Source: Saccoglossus kowalevskii (lineage: Eukaryota > Hemichordata > Enteropneusta > Harrimaniidae). From it: DNA of 21,478 nt. The notes under the pieces were generated by a model. It saw only the letters and a program-made list of their open reading frames with translations, did not search any database and was not told where the DNA came from. This document shows positions 1 through 11,057 of the stretch, piece by piece (the first letter of the stretch is position 1; each line of letters begins with the position of its first letter). Location: contig NW_003151702.1 of the NCBI RefSeq assembly GCF_000003605.2, positions 1-21,478 of the forward strand. Reading direction: 5' to 3'. A program made the position numbers and the translations under genes.

Positions 1-156
1 CTATACTGAATCCCACCATGACTTATACTGAACATACACAGCTGCCTCACTTAATAAATACCTGTCTATACTGAACCCCACCATGACTTATACTGAATAA
101 ATACCTGTCTATACTGAACCCCACCATGACTCATACTGAACACACACAGCTGCCTA

Positions 157-199
157 CTGAATAAATACCTGTCTATACTGAACCCCACCATGACTTATA
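157..199 (+). repeat. Example of the short 43 bp AB unit (C subunit absent)
   Basis: Subunit A (157-177) and B (178-199) are followed directly by the next A at 200, with no C subunit. B ends in CTTATA rather than CTCATA. In most 43 bp units across the window B ends CTTATA, though some end CTCATA (for example near 364, 1203, 4084, 4510 and 15473). The skew suggests most short units descend from one deletion event in a CTTATA copy, later spread by unequal exchange. Confidence 0.93.
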
Positions 200-263
200 C
201 TGAATAAATACCTGTCTATACTGAACCCCACCATGACTTATACTGAACACACACAGCTGCCTC

Positions 264-328
264 ACTGAATATATACCTGTCTACACTGAACCCCACCATG
301 ACTTGTACTGAACACACACAGCTGCCTA
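264..328 (+). repeat. Diverged A' unit with ATATACC (reference copy)
   Basis: This A subunit has ATATACC for AAATACC and ends CTACA for CTATA, and is followed by a B subunit ending CTTGTA. The AATAAA hexamer is lost. The three changes travel together in all 12 copies (ATATACC starting at 271, 2368, 3349, 7900, 8327, 9838, 11327, 13120, 17958, 19571, 19998 and 21194), so the copies descend from one variant unit. Block 9 keeps only the CTTGTA part. Confidence 0.9.
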
Positions 329-433
329 CTGAATAAATACCTGTCTATACTGAACCCCACCATGACTCATACTGAATAAATACCTGTCTATACTGAACCC
401 CCATGACTCATACTGAACACGCACAGCTGCCTA

Positions 434-498
434 CTGAATAAATACCTGTCTATACTGAACCCCACCATGACTCATACTGAACACACACAGCTGCCTCA
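434..498 (+). repeat. Example of the full 65 bp ABC unit
   Basis: This copy matches the commonest form and serves as the reference. Subunit A is 434-454, B is 455-476 and C is 477-498. A begins CTGAATAAATACC and ends TGTCTATA. B begins CTGAACCCCACC and ends ATGACTCATA. C begins CTGAACACACACAG and ends CTGCCTCA. Landmarks are AATAAA at 437-442, ATGACTCAT at 467-475 and CAGCTG at 488-493. The 64 bp form differs only in losing one base near the end of C (CCTA for CCTCA); both forms are interspersed through the whole window. Confidence 0.95.
467..475. promoter_or_regulatory. Representative AP-1/bZIP palindrome in subunit B
   Basis: ATGACTCAT is a perfect palindrome around its central C and matches the high-affinity consensus for Fos/Jun-type and Gcn4-type bZIP dimers. 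It is present in every B subunit ending CTCATA, about 11 per kb in the first kilobase, which extrapolates to roughly 200 or more in the window. Copies ending CTTATA, CTTGTA or CTCGTA lose the palindrome. The motif is seen directly; binding in a cell is not shown, and the site may be a chance by-product of the repeat. Confidence 0.5.
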
Positions 499-729
499 CT
501 GAATAAATACCTGTCTATACTGAACCCCCGTGACTCATACTGAACACACACAGCTGCCTACTGAATAAATACCTGTCTATACTGAACCCCACCATGACTC
601 ATACTGAACACGCACAGCTGCCTACTGAATAAATACCTGTCTATACTGAACCCCCATGACTCATACTGAACACACACAGCTGCCTCACTGAATAAATACC
701 TGTCTATACTGAACCCCCCATGACTCATA

Positions 730-761
730 CTGAATAAATACTGAACACGCACAGCTGCCTA
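730..761 (+). repeat. Internally deleted unit: truncated A joined to C
   Basis: A is cut after 11 bases (CTGAATAAATA, 730-740) and runs straight into the C subunit at 741, so the end of A and all of B are gone. The breakpoint lies in ATAC, which is present both in A (AAATACC) and at the B-C border (CATACTG). This fits a slippage or microhomology deletion. I see it once in the window. Confidence 0.85.
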
Positions 762-961
762 CTGAATAAATACCTGTCTATACTGAACCCCACCATGACT
801 CATACTGAACACGCACAGCTACCTACTGAATAAATACCTGTCTATACTGAACCCCACCATGACTTATACTGAATAAATACCTGTCTATACTGAACCCCCC
901 ATGACTCATACTGAACACGCACAGCTGCCTACTGAATAAATACCTGTCTATACTGAACCCC

Positions 962-2097
962 CCATGACTCATACTGAACACGCACAGCTGCCTACTGAAT
1001 AAATACCTGTCTATACTGAACCCCACCATGACTTATACTGAATAAATACCTGTCTATACTGAACCCCACCATGACTCATACTGAACACACACAGCTGCCT
1101 ACTGAATAAATACCTGTCTATACTGAACCCCACCATGACTCATACTGAACACACACAGCTGCCTCACTGAATAAATATCTGTCTATACTGAACCACACCA
1201 TGACTCATACTGAATAAATACCTGTCTATACTGAACCCCCCATGACTCGTACTGAACACGCACAGCTGCCTACTGAATAAATACCTGTCTATACTGAACC
1301 CCACCATGACTCATACTGAACACACACAGCTGCCTCACTGAATAAATACCCGTCTATACTGAACCCCACCATGACTCATACTGAACACACACAGCTGCCT
1401 CACTGAATAAATACCTGTCTATACTGAACCCCCATGACTCATACTGAACACACACAGCTGCCTCACTGAATAAATACCTGTCTATACTGAACCCCACCAT
1501 GACTCATACTGAACACACACAGCTGCCTACTGAATAAATACCTGTCTATACTGAACCCCACCATGACTCATACTGAACACGCACAGCTGCCTACTGAATA
1601 AATACCTGTCTATACTGAACCCCACCATGACTCATACTGAACACACACAGCTGCCTCACTGAATAAATACCTGTCTATACTGAACCCCCATGACTCATAC
1701 TGAACACACACAGCTGCCTCACTGAATAAATACCTGTCTATACTGAACCCCACCATGACTCATACTGAACACACACAGCTGCCTACTGAATAAATACCTG
1801 TCTATACTGAACCCCACCATGACTCATACTGAACACACACAGCTGCCTACTGAATAAATACCTGTCTATACTGAACCCCACCATGACTCATACTGAACAC
1901 ACACAGCTGCCTACTGAATAAATACCTGTCTATACTGAACCCCACCATGACTTATACTGAATAAATACCTGTCTATACTGAACCCCCCCATGACTCATAC
2001 TGAACATGCACAGCTGCCTACTGAATAAATACCTGTCTATACTGAACCCCATGACTCATACTGAACACGCCCAGCTGCCTACTGAATAAATACCTGT
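962..2097 (+). repeat. 1.14 kb duplicate, matches 11714-12849
   Basis: The segment aligns to 11714-12849 at a constant offset of 10,752 with no length change. Differences I noticed are T/C at 1178 (ATATCTG against ATACCTG) and T/C at 2007 (CATGCA against CACGCA). Shared rare markers are AACCACACC, CTCGTA (CpG 1248-1249) and CCCG. Alignment was by eye. Confidence 0.85.
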
Positions 2098-2160
2098 CTA
2101 TACTGAATCCCACCATGACTTATACTGAACATACACAGCTGCCTCACTTAATAAATACCT
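2041..2160 (+). repeat. Block junction module (reference copy)
   Basis: The module has a shortened B (CCCCATG), a C subunit with CACGCCCAG, an A, a B with AATCCC and CTTATA, a C with CATACAC, then TTAATAAA where other units have CTGAATAAA. The G of CGCCC lies 29 bp before the block start in all nine complete junctions: 2069, 5396, 7105, 9540, 11029, 12821, 14373, 16334 and 19379. Blocks 3 and 11 carry only the right half. The fixed internal spacing shows the module is inherited as one unit. Confidence 0.92.
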
Positions 2161-3079
2161 GTCTATACTGAACCCCACCATGACTTATACTGAATAAATA
2201 CCTGTCTATACTGAACCCCACCATGACTCATACTGAACACACACAGCTGCCTACTGAATAAATACCTGTCTATACTGAACCCCACCATGACTTATACTGA
2301 ATAAATACCTGTCTATACTGAACCCCACCATGACTTATACTGAACACACACAGCTGCCTCACTGAATATATACCTGTCTACACTGAACCCCACCATGACT
2401 TGTACTGAACACACACAGCTGCCTACTGAATAAATACCTGTCTATACTGAACCCCACCATGACTTATACTGAACACGCACAGCTGCCTCACTGAATAAAT
2501 ACCTGTCTATACTGAACCCCACCATGACTCATACTGAACACGCACAGCTGCCTACTGAATAAATACCTGTCTATACTGAACCCCCATGACTCATACTGAA
2601 CACGCACAGCTGCCTACTGAATAAATACCTGTCTATACTGAACCCCACCATGACTCATACTGAACACGCACAGCTGCCTACTGAATAAATACCTGTCTAT
2701 ACTGAACCCCACCATGACTTATACTGAATAAATACCTGTCTATACTGAACCCCCATGACTCATACTGAACATGCACAGCTGCCTACTGAATAAATACCTG
2801 TCTATACTGAACCCCCCATGACTCATACTGAACACGCACAGCTGCCTACTGAATAAATACCTGTCTATACTGAACCCCACCATGACTTATACTGAATAAA
2901 TACCTGTCTATACTGAACCCCACCATGACTCATACTGAACACACACAGCTGCCTACTGAATAAATACCTGTCTATACTGAACGCCACCATGACTCATACT
3001 GAACACACACAGCTGCCTCACTGAATAAATACCTGTCTATACTGAACCCCACCATGACTCATACTGAATAAATACCTGT
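2098..3079 (+). repeat. Higher-order block 2 (982 bp, shortest)
   Basis: It begins with the full junction marker (AATCCC, CATACAC, TTAATAAA at 2148) and repeats the first part of block 1, including A' at 2368, exactly 220 bp after TTAATAAA as in block 1. It lacks the CGCCC junction unit at its right end and passes straight from an AB unit ending CTCATA into block 3. Private or rare variants are CATGCA in C near 2770 and AACGCCACC in B (G at 2993). The short length and missing right-hand module suggest a deletion that removed the 3' half of a normal block. Confidence 0.87.
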
Positions 3080-4279
3080 CTATACTGAACCCCACCATGA
3101 CTTATACTGAACATACACAGCTGCCTCACTTAATAAATACCTGTCTATACTGAACCCCACCATGACTTATACTGAATAAATACCTGTCTATACTGAACCC
3201 CACCATGACTCATACTGAACACACACAGCTGCCTACTGAATAAATACCTGTCTATACTGAACCCCACCATGACTTATACTGAATAAATACCTGTCTATAC
3301 TGAACCCCACCATGACTTATACTGAACACACACAGCTGCCTACTGAATATATACCTGTCTACACTGAACCCCACCATGACTTGTACTGAACACACACAGC
3401 TGCCTACTGAATAAATACCTGTCTATACTGAACCCCACCATGACTTATACTGAACACGCACAGCTGCCTCACTGAATAAATACCTGTCTATACTGAACCC
3501 CACCATGACTCATACTGAACACGCACAGCTGCCTACTGAATAAATACCTGTCTATACTGAACCCCCATGACTCATACTGAACACACACAGCTGCCTCACT
3601 GAATAAATACCTGTCTATACTGAACACGCACAGCTGCCTACTGAATAAATACCTGTCTATACTGAACCCCACCATGACTCGTACTGAACACGCACAGCTA
3701 CCTACTGAATAAATACCTGTCTATACTGAACCCCACCATGACTTATACTGAATAAATACCTGTCTATACTGAACCCCCCATGACTCATACTGAACACGCA
3801 CAGCTGCCTACTGAATAAATACCTGTCTATACTGAACCCCCCATGACTCATACTGAACACGCACAGCTGCCTACTGAATAAATACCTGTCTATACTGAAC
3901 CCCACCATGACTTATACTGAATAAATACCTGTCTATACTGAACCCCACCATGACTCATACTGAACACACACAGCTGCCTACTGAATAAATACCTGTCTAT
4001 ACTGAACCCCACCATGACTCATACTGAACACACACAGCTGCCTCACTGAATAAATACCTGTCTATACTGAACCCCACCATGACTCATACTGAATAAATAC
4101 CTGTCTATACTGAACCCCCCATGACTCATACTGAACACGCACAGCTGCCTACTGAATAAATACCTGTCTATACTGAACCCCACCATGACTCATACTGAAC
4201 ACACACAGCTGCCTCGCTGAATAAATACCTGTCTATACTGAACCCCACCATGACTCATACTGAACACACACAGCTGCCT
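3080..4279 (+). repeat. 1.2 kb duplicate, matches 17689-18909
   Basis: The offset is 14,609 before and 14,630 after the B deletion at 3620; the 21 bp change equals one short B subunit. Both copies start with the variant marker lacking AATCCC. Differences include the B deletion, G/A at 4216, the CCCG form near 18860 and A/G at 4268. Confidence 0.8.
3599..3640 (+). repeat. A-C unit lacking B (block 3)
   Basis: A full A (3599-3619) is followed directly by a CACGCACAG-type C (3620-3640), giving a 42 bp unit without B and thus without an AP-1 motif. The deletion joins equivalent CTGAA starts, as expected from misalignment between homologous subunits. The same hybrid is found in blocks 7 and 9 in the same local context, whereas blocks 5, 6, 8 and 11 keep a 20-22 bp B at this place. 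Confidence 0.92.
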
Positions 4280-5424
4280 CACTGAATAAATACCTGTCTA
4301 TACTGAACCCCCATGACTCATACTGAACACACACAGCTGCCTCACTGAATAAATACCTGTCTATACTGAACCGCACCATGACTCATACTGAACACACACA
4401 GCTGCCTACTGAATAAATACCTGTCTATACTGAACCCCACCATGACTCATACTGAACACGCACAGCTGCCTCACTGAATAAATACCTGTCTATACTGAAC
4501 CCCACCATGACTCATACTGAATAAATACCTGTCTATACTGAACCCCCCATGACTCATACTGAACACGCACAGCTGCCTACTGAATAAATACCTGTCTATA
4601 CTGAACCCCACCATGACTCATACTGAACACACACAGCTGCCTCACTGAATAAATACCTGTCTATACTGAACCCCACCATGACTCATACTGAACACACACA
4701 GCTGCCTCACTGAATAAATACCTGTCTATACTGAACCCCCATGACTCATACTGAACACACACAGCTGCCTCACTGAATAAATACCTGTCTATACTGAACC
4801 CCACCATGACTCATACTGAACACGCACAGCTGCCTACTGAATAATTACCTGTCTATACTGAACCCCACCATGACTTATACTGAATAAATACCTGTCTATA
4901 CTGAACCCCACCATGACTCATACTGAACACACACAGCTGCCTCACTGAATAAATACCTGTCTATACTGAACCCCCATGACTCATACTGAACACGCACAGC
5001 TGCCTACTGAATAAATACCTGTCTATACTGAACCCCACCATGACTTATACTGAATAAATACCTGTCTATACTGAACCCCACCATGACTCATACTGAACAC
5101 ACACAGCTGCCTACTGAATAAATACCTGTCTATACTGAACCCCACCATGACTCATACTGAACACACACAGCTGCCTACTGAATAAATACCTGTCTATACT
5201 GAACCCCACCATGACTCATACTGAACACACACAGCTGCCTACTGAATAAATACCTGTCTATACTGAACCCCACCATGACTTATACTGAATAAATACCTGT
5301 CTATACTGAACCCCCCATGACTCATACTGAACACACACAGCTGCCTACTGAATAAATACCTGTCTATACTGAACCCCATGACTCATACTGAACACGCCCA
5401 GCTGCCTACTGAATAAATACCTGT

Positions 5425-7133
5425 CTATACTGAATCCCACCATGACTTATACTGAACATACACAGCTGCCTCACTTAATAAATACCTGTCTATACTGAAC
5501 CCCACCATGACTTATACTGAATAAATACCTGTCTATACTGAACCCCACCATGACTCATACTGAACACACACAGCTGCCTACTGAATAAATACCTGTCTAT
5601 ACTGAACCCCACCATGACTTATACTGAACACGCACAGCTGCCTCACTGAATAAATACCTGTCTATACTGAACCCCACCATGACTCATACTGAACACGCAC
5701 AGCTGCCTCACTGAATAAATACCTGTCTATACTGAACCCCACCATGACTCATACTGAACACACACAGCTGCCTCACTGAATAAATACCTGTCTATACTGA
5801 ACCCCACCATGACTCATACTGAATAAATACCTGTCTATACTGAACCCCCCCATGACTCATACTGAACACGCACAGCTGCCTACTGAATAAATACCTGTCT
5901 ATACTGAACCCCACCATGACTCATACTGAACACACACAGCTGCCTCACTGAATAAATACCTGTCTATACTGAACCCCACCATGACTCATACTGAACACAC
6001 ACAGCTGCCTCACTGAATAAATACCTGTCTATACTGAACCCCCATGACTCATACTGAACACACACAGCTGCCTCACTGAATAAATACCTGTCTATACTGA
6101 ACCCCACCATGACTCATACTGAACACACACAGCTGCCTACTGAATAAATACCTGTCTATACTGAACCCCACCATGACTCATACTGAACACACACAGCTGC
6201 CTACTGAATAAATACCTGTCTATACTGAACCCCACCATGACTCATACTGAACACACACAGCTGCCTCACTGAATAAATACCTGTCTATACTGAACCCCAC
6301 CATGACTCATACTGAATAAATACCTGTCTATACTGAACCCCCCATGACTCATACTGAACACGCACAGCTGCCTACTGAATAAATACCTGTCTATACTGAA
6401 CCCCACCATGACTCATACTGAACACACACAGCTGCCTCACTGAATAAATACCTGTCTATACTGAACCCCCATGACTCATACTGAACACACACAGCTGCCT
6501 CACTGAATAAATACCTGTCTATACTGAACCCCACCATGACTCATACTGAACACGCACAGCTGCCTACTGAATAAATACCTGTCTATACTGAACCCCACCA
6601 TGACTCATACTGAACACGCACAGCTGCCTACTGAATAAATACCTGTCTATACTGAACCCCACCATGACTCATACTGAACACACACAGCTGCCTCACTGAA
6701 TAAATACCTGTCTATACTGAACCCCCATGACTCATACTGAACACACACAGCTGCCTCACTGAATAAATACCTGTCTATACTGAACCCCACCATGACTCAT
6801 ACTGAACACACACAGCTGCCTACTGAATAAATACCTGTCTATACTGAACCCCACCATGACTCATACTGAACACACACAGCTGCCTACTGAATAAATACCT
6901 GTCTATACTGAACCCCACCATGACTCATACTGAACACACACAGCTGCCTACTGAATAAATACCTGTCTATACTGAACCCCACCATGACTTATACTGAATA
7001 AATACCTGTCTATACTGAACCCCCCATGACTCATACTGAACACACACAGCTGCCTACTGAATAAATACCTGTCTATACTGAACCCCATGACTCATACTGA
7101 ACACGCCCAGCTGCCTACTGAATAAATACCTGT
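5425..7133 (+). repeat. Higher-order block 4 (1709 bp)
   Basis: It starts with the full marker (TTAATAAA at 5475) and ends with the CGCCC unit (7105) 29 bp before block 5. It lacks the A' unit that most blocks carry 219-220 bp after TTAATAAA; in its place an AB unit ending CTTATA joins a CACGCACAG C subunit. This arrangement is shared with the starts of blocks 5 and 10, which makes a sub-family. The middle contains several reiterated runs of CCCCCATG short-B units between 5960 and 6780, probably local duplications. Confidence 0.88.
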
Positions 7134-7672
7134 CTATACTGAATCCCACCATGACTTATACTGAACATACACAGCTGCCTCACTTAATAAATACCTGTCT
7201 ATACTGAACCCCACCATGACTTATACTGAATAAATACCTGTCTATACTGAACCCCACCATGACTCATACTGAACACACACAGCTGCCTACTGAATAAATA
7301 CCTGTCTATACTGAACCCCACCATGACTTATACTGAACACGCACAGCTGCCTCACTGAATAAATACCTGTCTATACTGAACCCCACCATGACTCATACTG
7401 AACACACACAGCTGCCTACTGAATAAATACCTGTCTATACTGAACCCCACCATGACTCATACTGAACACACACAGCTGCCTCACTGAATAAATACCTGTC
7501 TATACTGAACCCCACCATGACTCATACTGAATAAATACCTGTCTATACTGAACCCCCCCATGACTCATACTGAACACGCACAGCTGCCTACTGAATAAAT
7601 ACCTGTCTATACTGAACCCCACCATGACTCATACTGAACACACACAGGCTGCCTCACTGAATAAATACCCGT

Positions 7673-8184
7673 TCTATACTGAACCCCACCATGACTCATA
7701 CTGAACACACACAGCTGCCTCACTGAATAAATACCTGTCTATACTGAACCCCCATGACTCATACTGAACACACACAGCTGCCTCACTGAATAAATACCTG
7801 TCTATACTGAACCCCACCATGACTTATACTGAATAAATACCTGTCTATACTGAACCCCACCATGACTCATACTGAACACACACAGCTGCCTCACTGAATA
7901 TATACCTGTCTACACTGAACCCCACCATGACTTGTACTGAACACACACAGCTGCCTACTGAATAAATACCTGTCTATACTGAACCCCACCATGACTTATA
8001 CTGAACACGCACAGCTGCATCACTGAATAAATACCTGTCTATACTGAACCCCACCATGACTCATACTGAACACGCACAGCTGCCTACTGAATAAATACCT
8101 GTCTATACTGAACCCCCATGACTCATACTGAACACACACAGCGGCCTCACTGAATAAATACCTGTCTATACTGAACCCCCCATG
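7673..8184 (+). repeat. 512 bp segment apparently identical to 20967-21478
   Basis: By eye I found no difference over 512 bp at a constant offset of 13,294, up to the window end, so the match may continue. The rare GCATCAC and GCGGCC variants occur in both, and GCGGCC is found nowhere else. The left limit is the extra T near 7673. Confidence 0.85.
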
Positions 8185-9262
8185 ACTCATACTGAACACG
8201 CACAGCTGCCTACTGAATAAATACCTGTCTATACTGAACCCCACCATGACTTATACTGAATAAATACCTGTCTATACTGAACCCCACCATGACTCATACT
8301 GAACACACACAGCTGCCTCACTGAATATATACCTGTCTACACTGAACCCCACCATGACTTGTACTGAACACACACAGCTGCCTACTGAATAAATACCTGT
8401 CTATACTGAACCCCACCATGACTTATACTGAACACGCACAGCTGCCTCACTGAATAAATACCTGTCTATACTGAACCCCACCATGACTCATACTGAACAC
8501 GCACAGCTGCCTACTGAATAAATACCTGTCTATACTGAACCCCCATGACTCATACTGAACACACACAGCTGCCTCACTGAATAAATACCTGTCTATACTG
8601 AACCCCCCATGACTCATACTGAACACGCACAGCTGCCTACTGAATAAATACCTGTCTATACTGAACCCCACCATGACTCATACTGAACACGCACAGCTAC
8701 CTACTGAATAAATACCTGTCTATACTGAACCCCACCATGACTTATACTGAATAAATACCTGTCTATACTGAACCCCCCATGACTCATACTGAACACGCAC
8801 AGCTGCCTACTGAATAAATACCTGTCTATACTGAACCCCCCATGACTCATACTGAACACGCACAGCTGCCTACTGAATAAATACCTGTCTATACTGAACC
8901 CCACCATGACTTATACTGAATAAATACCTGTCTATACTGAACCCCACCATGACTCATACTGAACACACACAGCTGCCTACTGAATAAATACCTGTCTATA
9001 CTGAACCCCACCATGACTCATACTGAACACACACAGCTGCCTCACTGAATAAATACCTGTCTATACTGAACCCCACCATGACTCATACTGAATAAATACC
9101 TGTCTATACTGAACCCCCCATGACTCGTACTGAACACGCACAGCTGCCTACTGAATAAATACCTGTCTATACTGAACCCCACCATGACTCATACTGAACA
9201 CGCACAGCTACCTACTGAATAAATACCTGTCTATACTGAACCCCACCATGACTTATACTGAA
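7789..9262 (+). repeat. 1.47 kb duplicate, matches 19460-20934
   Basis: The offset is 11,671 up to about 8608 and 11,672 after it. Three differences were seen: G/T at 8143 (GCGGCC against GCTGCC), a six- against seven-C run near 8603-8608, and A/G at 8680 (CTCATA against CTCGTA, a CpG change). The segment includes both A' units 427 bp apart. Divergence is abrupt at both ends, as expected of exchange breakpoints. Confidence 0.85.
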
Positions 9263-9568
9263 TAAATACCTGTCTATACTGAACCCCCCATGACTCATAC
9301 TGAACACGCACAGCTGCCTACTGAATAAATACCTGTCTATTACTGAACCCCAACATGACTCATACTGAACACACACAGCTGCCTACTGAATAAATACCTG
9401 TCTATACTGAACCCCACCATGACTTATACTGAATAAATACCTGTCTATACTGAACCCCCCATGACTCATACTGAACACGCACAGCTGCCTACTGAATAAA
9501 TACCTGTCTATACTGAACCCCATGACTCATACTGAACACGCCCAGCTGCCTACTGAATAAATACCTGT

Positions 9569-11057
9569 CTATACTGAATCCCACCATGACTTATACTGAA
9601 CATACACAGCTGCCTCACTTAATAAATACCTGTCTATACTGAACCCCACCATGACTTATACTGAATAAATACCTGTCTATACTGAACCCCACCATGACTC
9701 ATACTGAACACACACAGCTGCCTACTGAATAAATACCTGTCTATACTGAACCCCACCATGACTTATACTGAATAAATACCTGTCTATACTGAACCCCACC
9801 ATGACTTATACTGAACACACACAGCTGCCTACTGAATATATACCTGTCTACACTGAACCCCACCATGACTTGTACTGAACACACACAGCTGCCTACTGAA
9901 TAAATACCTGTCTATACTGAACCCCACCATGACTTATACTGAACACGCACAGCTGCCTCACTGAATAAATACCTGTCTATACTGAACCCCACCATGACTC
10001 ATACTGAACACGCACAGCTGCCTACTGAATAAATACCTGTCTATACTGAACCCCCATGACTCATACTGAACACACACAGCTGCCTCACTGAATAAATACC
10101 TGTCTATACTGAACCCCCCCATGACTCATACTGAACACGCACAGCTGCCTACTGAATAAATACCTGTCTATACTGAACCCCACCATGACTCGTACTGAAC
10201 ACGCACAGCTACCTACTGAATAAATACCTGTCTATACTGAACCCCACCATGACTTATACTGAATAAATACCTGTCTATACTGAACCCCCCATGACTCATA
10301 CTGAACACGCACAGCTGCCTACTGAATAAATACCTGTCTATACTGAACCCCCATGACTCATACTGAACACGCACAGCTGCCTACTGAATAAATACCTGTC
10401 TATACTGAACCCCACCATGACTTATACTGAATAAATACCTGTCTATACTGAACCCCACCATGACTCATACTGAACACACACAGCTGCCTACTGAATAAAT
10501 ACCTGTCTATACTGAACCCCACCATGACTCATACTGAACACGCACAGCTGCCTACTGAATAAATACCTGTCTATACTGAACCCCACCATGACTCATACTG
10601 AACACACACAGCTGCCTCACTGAATAAATACCTGTCTATACTGAACCCCCATGACTCATACTGAACACACACAGCTGCCTCACTGAATAAATACCTGTCT
10701 ATACTGAACCCCACCATGACTCATACTGAACACACACAGCTGCCTACTGAATAAATACCTGTCTATACTGAACCCCACCATGACTCATACTGAACACACA
10801 CAGCTGCCTACTGAATAAATACCTGTCTATACTGAACCCCACCATGACTCATACTGAACACACACAGCTGCCTACTGAATAAATACCTGTCTATACTGAA
10901 CCCCACCATGACTTATACTGAATAAATACCTGTCTATACTGAACCCCCCATGACTCATACTGAACACGCACAGCTGCCTACTGAATAAATACCTGTCTAT
11001 ACTGAACCCCATGACTCATACTGAACACGCCCAGCTGCCTACTGAATAAATACCTGT
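9569..11057 (+). repeat. Higher-order block 6 (1489 bp)
   Basis: It starts with the full marker (TTAATAAA at 9619). A' is at 9838, 219 bp later because the preceding C ends CCTA. It follows the typical order: A' with CTTGTA B, CACGCACAG C subunits, a seven-C B subunit near 10115, a CTCGTA B near 10191 followed by GCTACC, a middle of short-B units, then the standard 3' module and a CGCCC junction at 11029. Compared with blocks 1, 7 and 9 it lacks the CCCG-containing central part. Confidence 0.87.

Larger units (their letters stand above)
1..2097 (+). repeat. Higher-order block 1 (2097 bp)
   Basis: The window opens exactly on the junction marker: AATCCC in B, CATACAC in C, and a following A that starts TTAATAAA at 51. 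The diverged A' unit (ATATACC with CTACAC) starts at 271. An internally deleted unit lies at 730-761. Block-specific changes include CCCCCGTG (CpG 529-530), AACCACACC near 1191 and CCCG at 1349-1352. The last part, about 1740-2097, is a module shared with blocks 3, 4, 6, 7, 8 and 9: three ABC units, one AB unit, a unit with a 6-7 C run, and the CGCCC junction unit. Positions 962-2097 are nearly identical to 11714-12849. Confidence 0.9.
3080..5424 (+). repeat. Higher-order block 3 (2345 bp)
   Basis: It starts with a variant marker: CATACAC and TTAATAAA (3130) are present but B has AACCCC rather than AATCCC, and no CGCCC unit precedes it. A' is at 3349. An A-C unit with B deleted lies at 3599-3640. 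A CTCGTA B subunit (CpG 3680-3681) is followed by a GCTACC form of C. Single-copy changes include CCTCGCTG (G at 4216), CCGCACC (G at 4373) and AATTACC (T at 4845, which breaks the AATAAA of that unit). The block ends with the standard 3' module and CGCCC junction at 5396. Positions 3080-4279 are closely similar to 17689-18909 in block 11. Confidence 0.88.
7134..9568 (+). repeat. Higher-order block 5 (2435 bp, longest)
   Basis: It starts with the full marker (TTAATAAA at 7184) and begins like blocks 4 and 10, but then carries two A' units at 7900 and 8327, exactly 427 bp apart, showing an internal duplication of about 427 bp. Near-identical copies of its central part recur in block 12. It carries three one-base insertions seen nowhere else: an extra G near 7648, an extra T near 7673 and an extra T near 9340, plus AACATG for ACCATG near 9352. 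The GCATCAC form of C near 8010 and GCGGCC at 8141-8146 are rare markers found again only in block 12. Confidence 0.88.

Noticed and set aside
267..277. TATATA in A' as a promoter TATA box
   Set aside because: It is one T change from the ordinary AATAAATA of subunit A, occurs inside the array, and has no initiator or downstream gene to serve.
482..489. CA-repeat microsatellite in subunit C
   Set aside because: The ACACACACA run is short and its length is nearly constant. It varies by the CACG/CACA substitution and not by repeat count, so it does not behave as a microsatellite.
488..493. CAGCTG as a functional E-box in every C subunit
   Set aside because: The hexamer is present, but a 6 bp motif fixed by the repeat is weak evidence for bHLH binding. 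GCTACC, GCATCA and GCGGCC variants are tolerated and spread. It is less specific than the 9 bp AP-1 palindrome, so it is not listed as a regulatory site.
558..1029. Minus-strand open frames of 60-75 codons reading FSIDRYLFS, SMSHGG and VQYESWG repeats, here and at 16 other places up to 20579
   Set aside because: They are translations of the tandem unit on the strand that happens to have few stops. Each ends within a few units because 64, 65 and 43 bp units shift the frame; only 63 bp units keep it. There is no unique sequence, no common start context and no complete gene structure.
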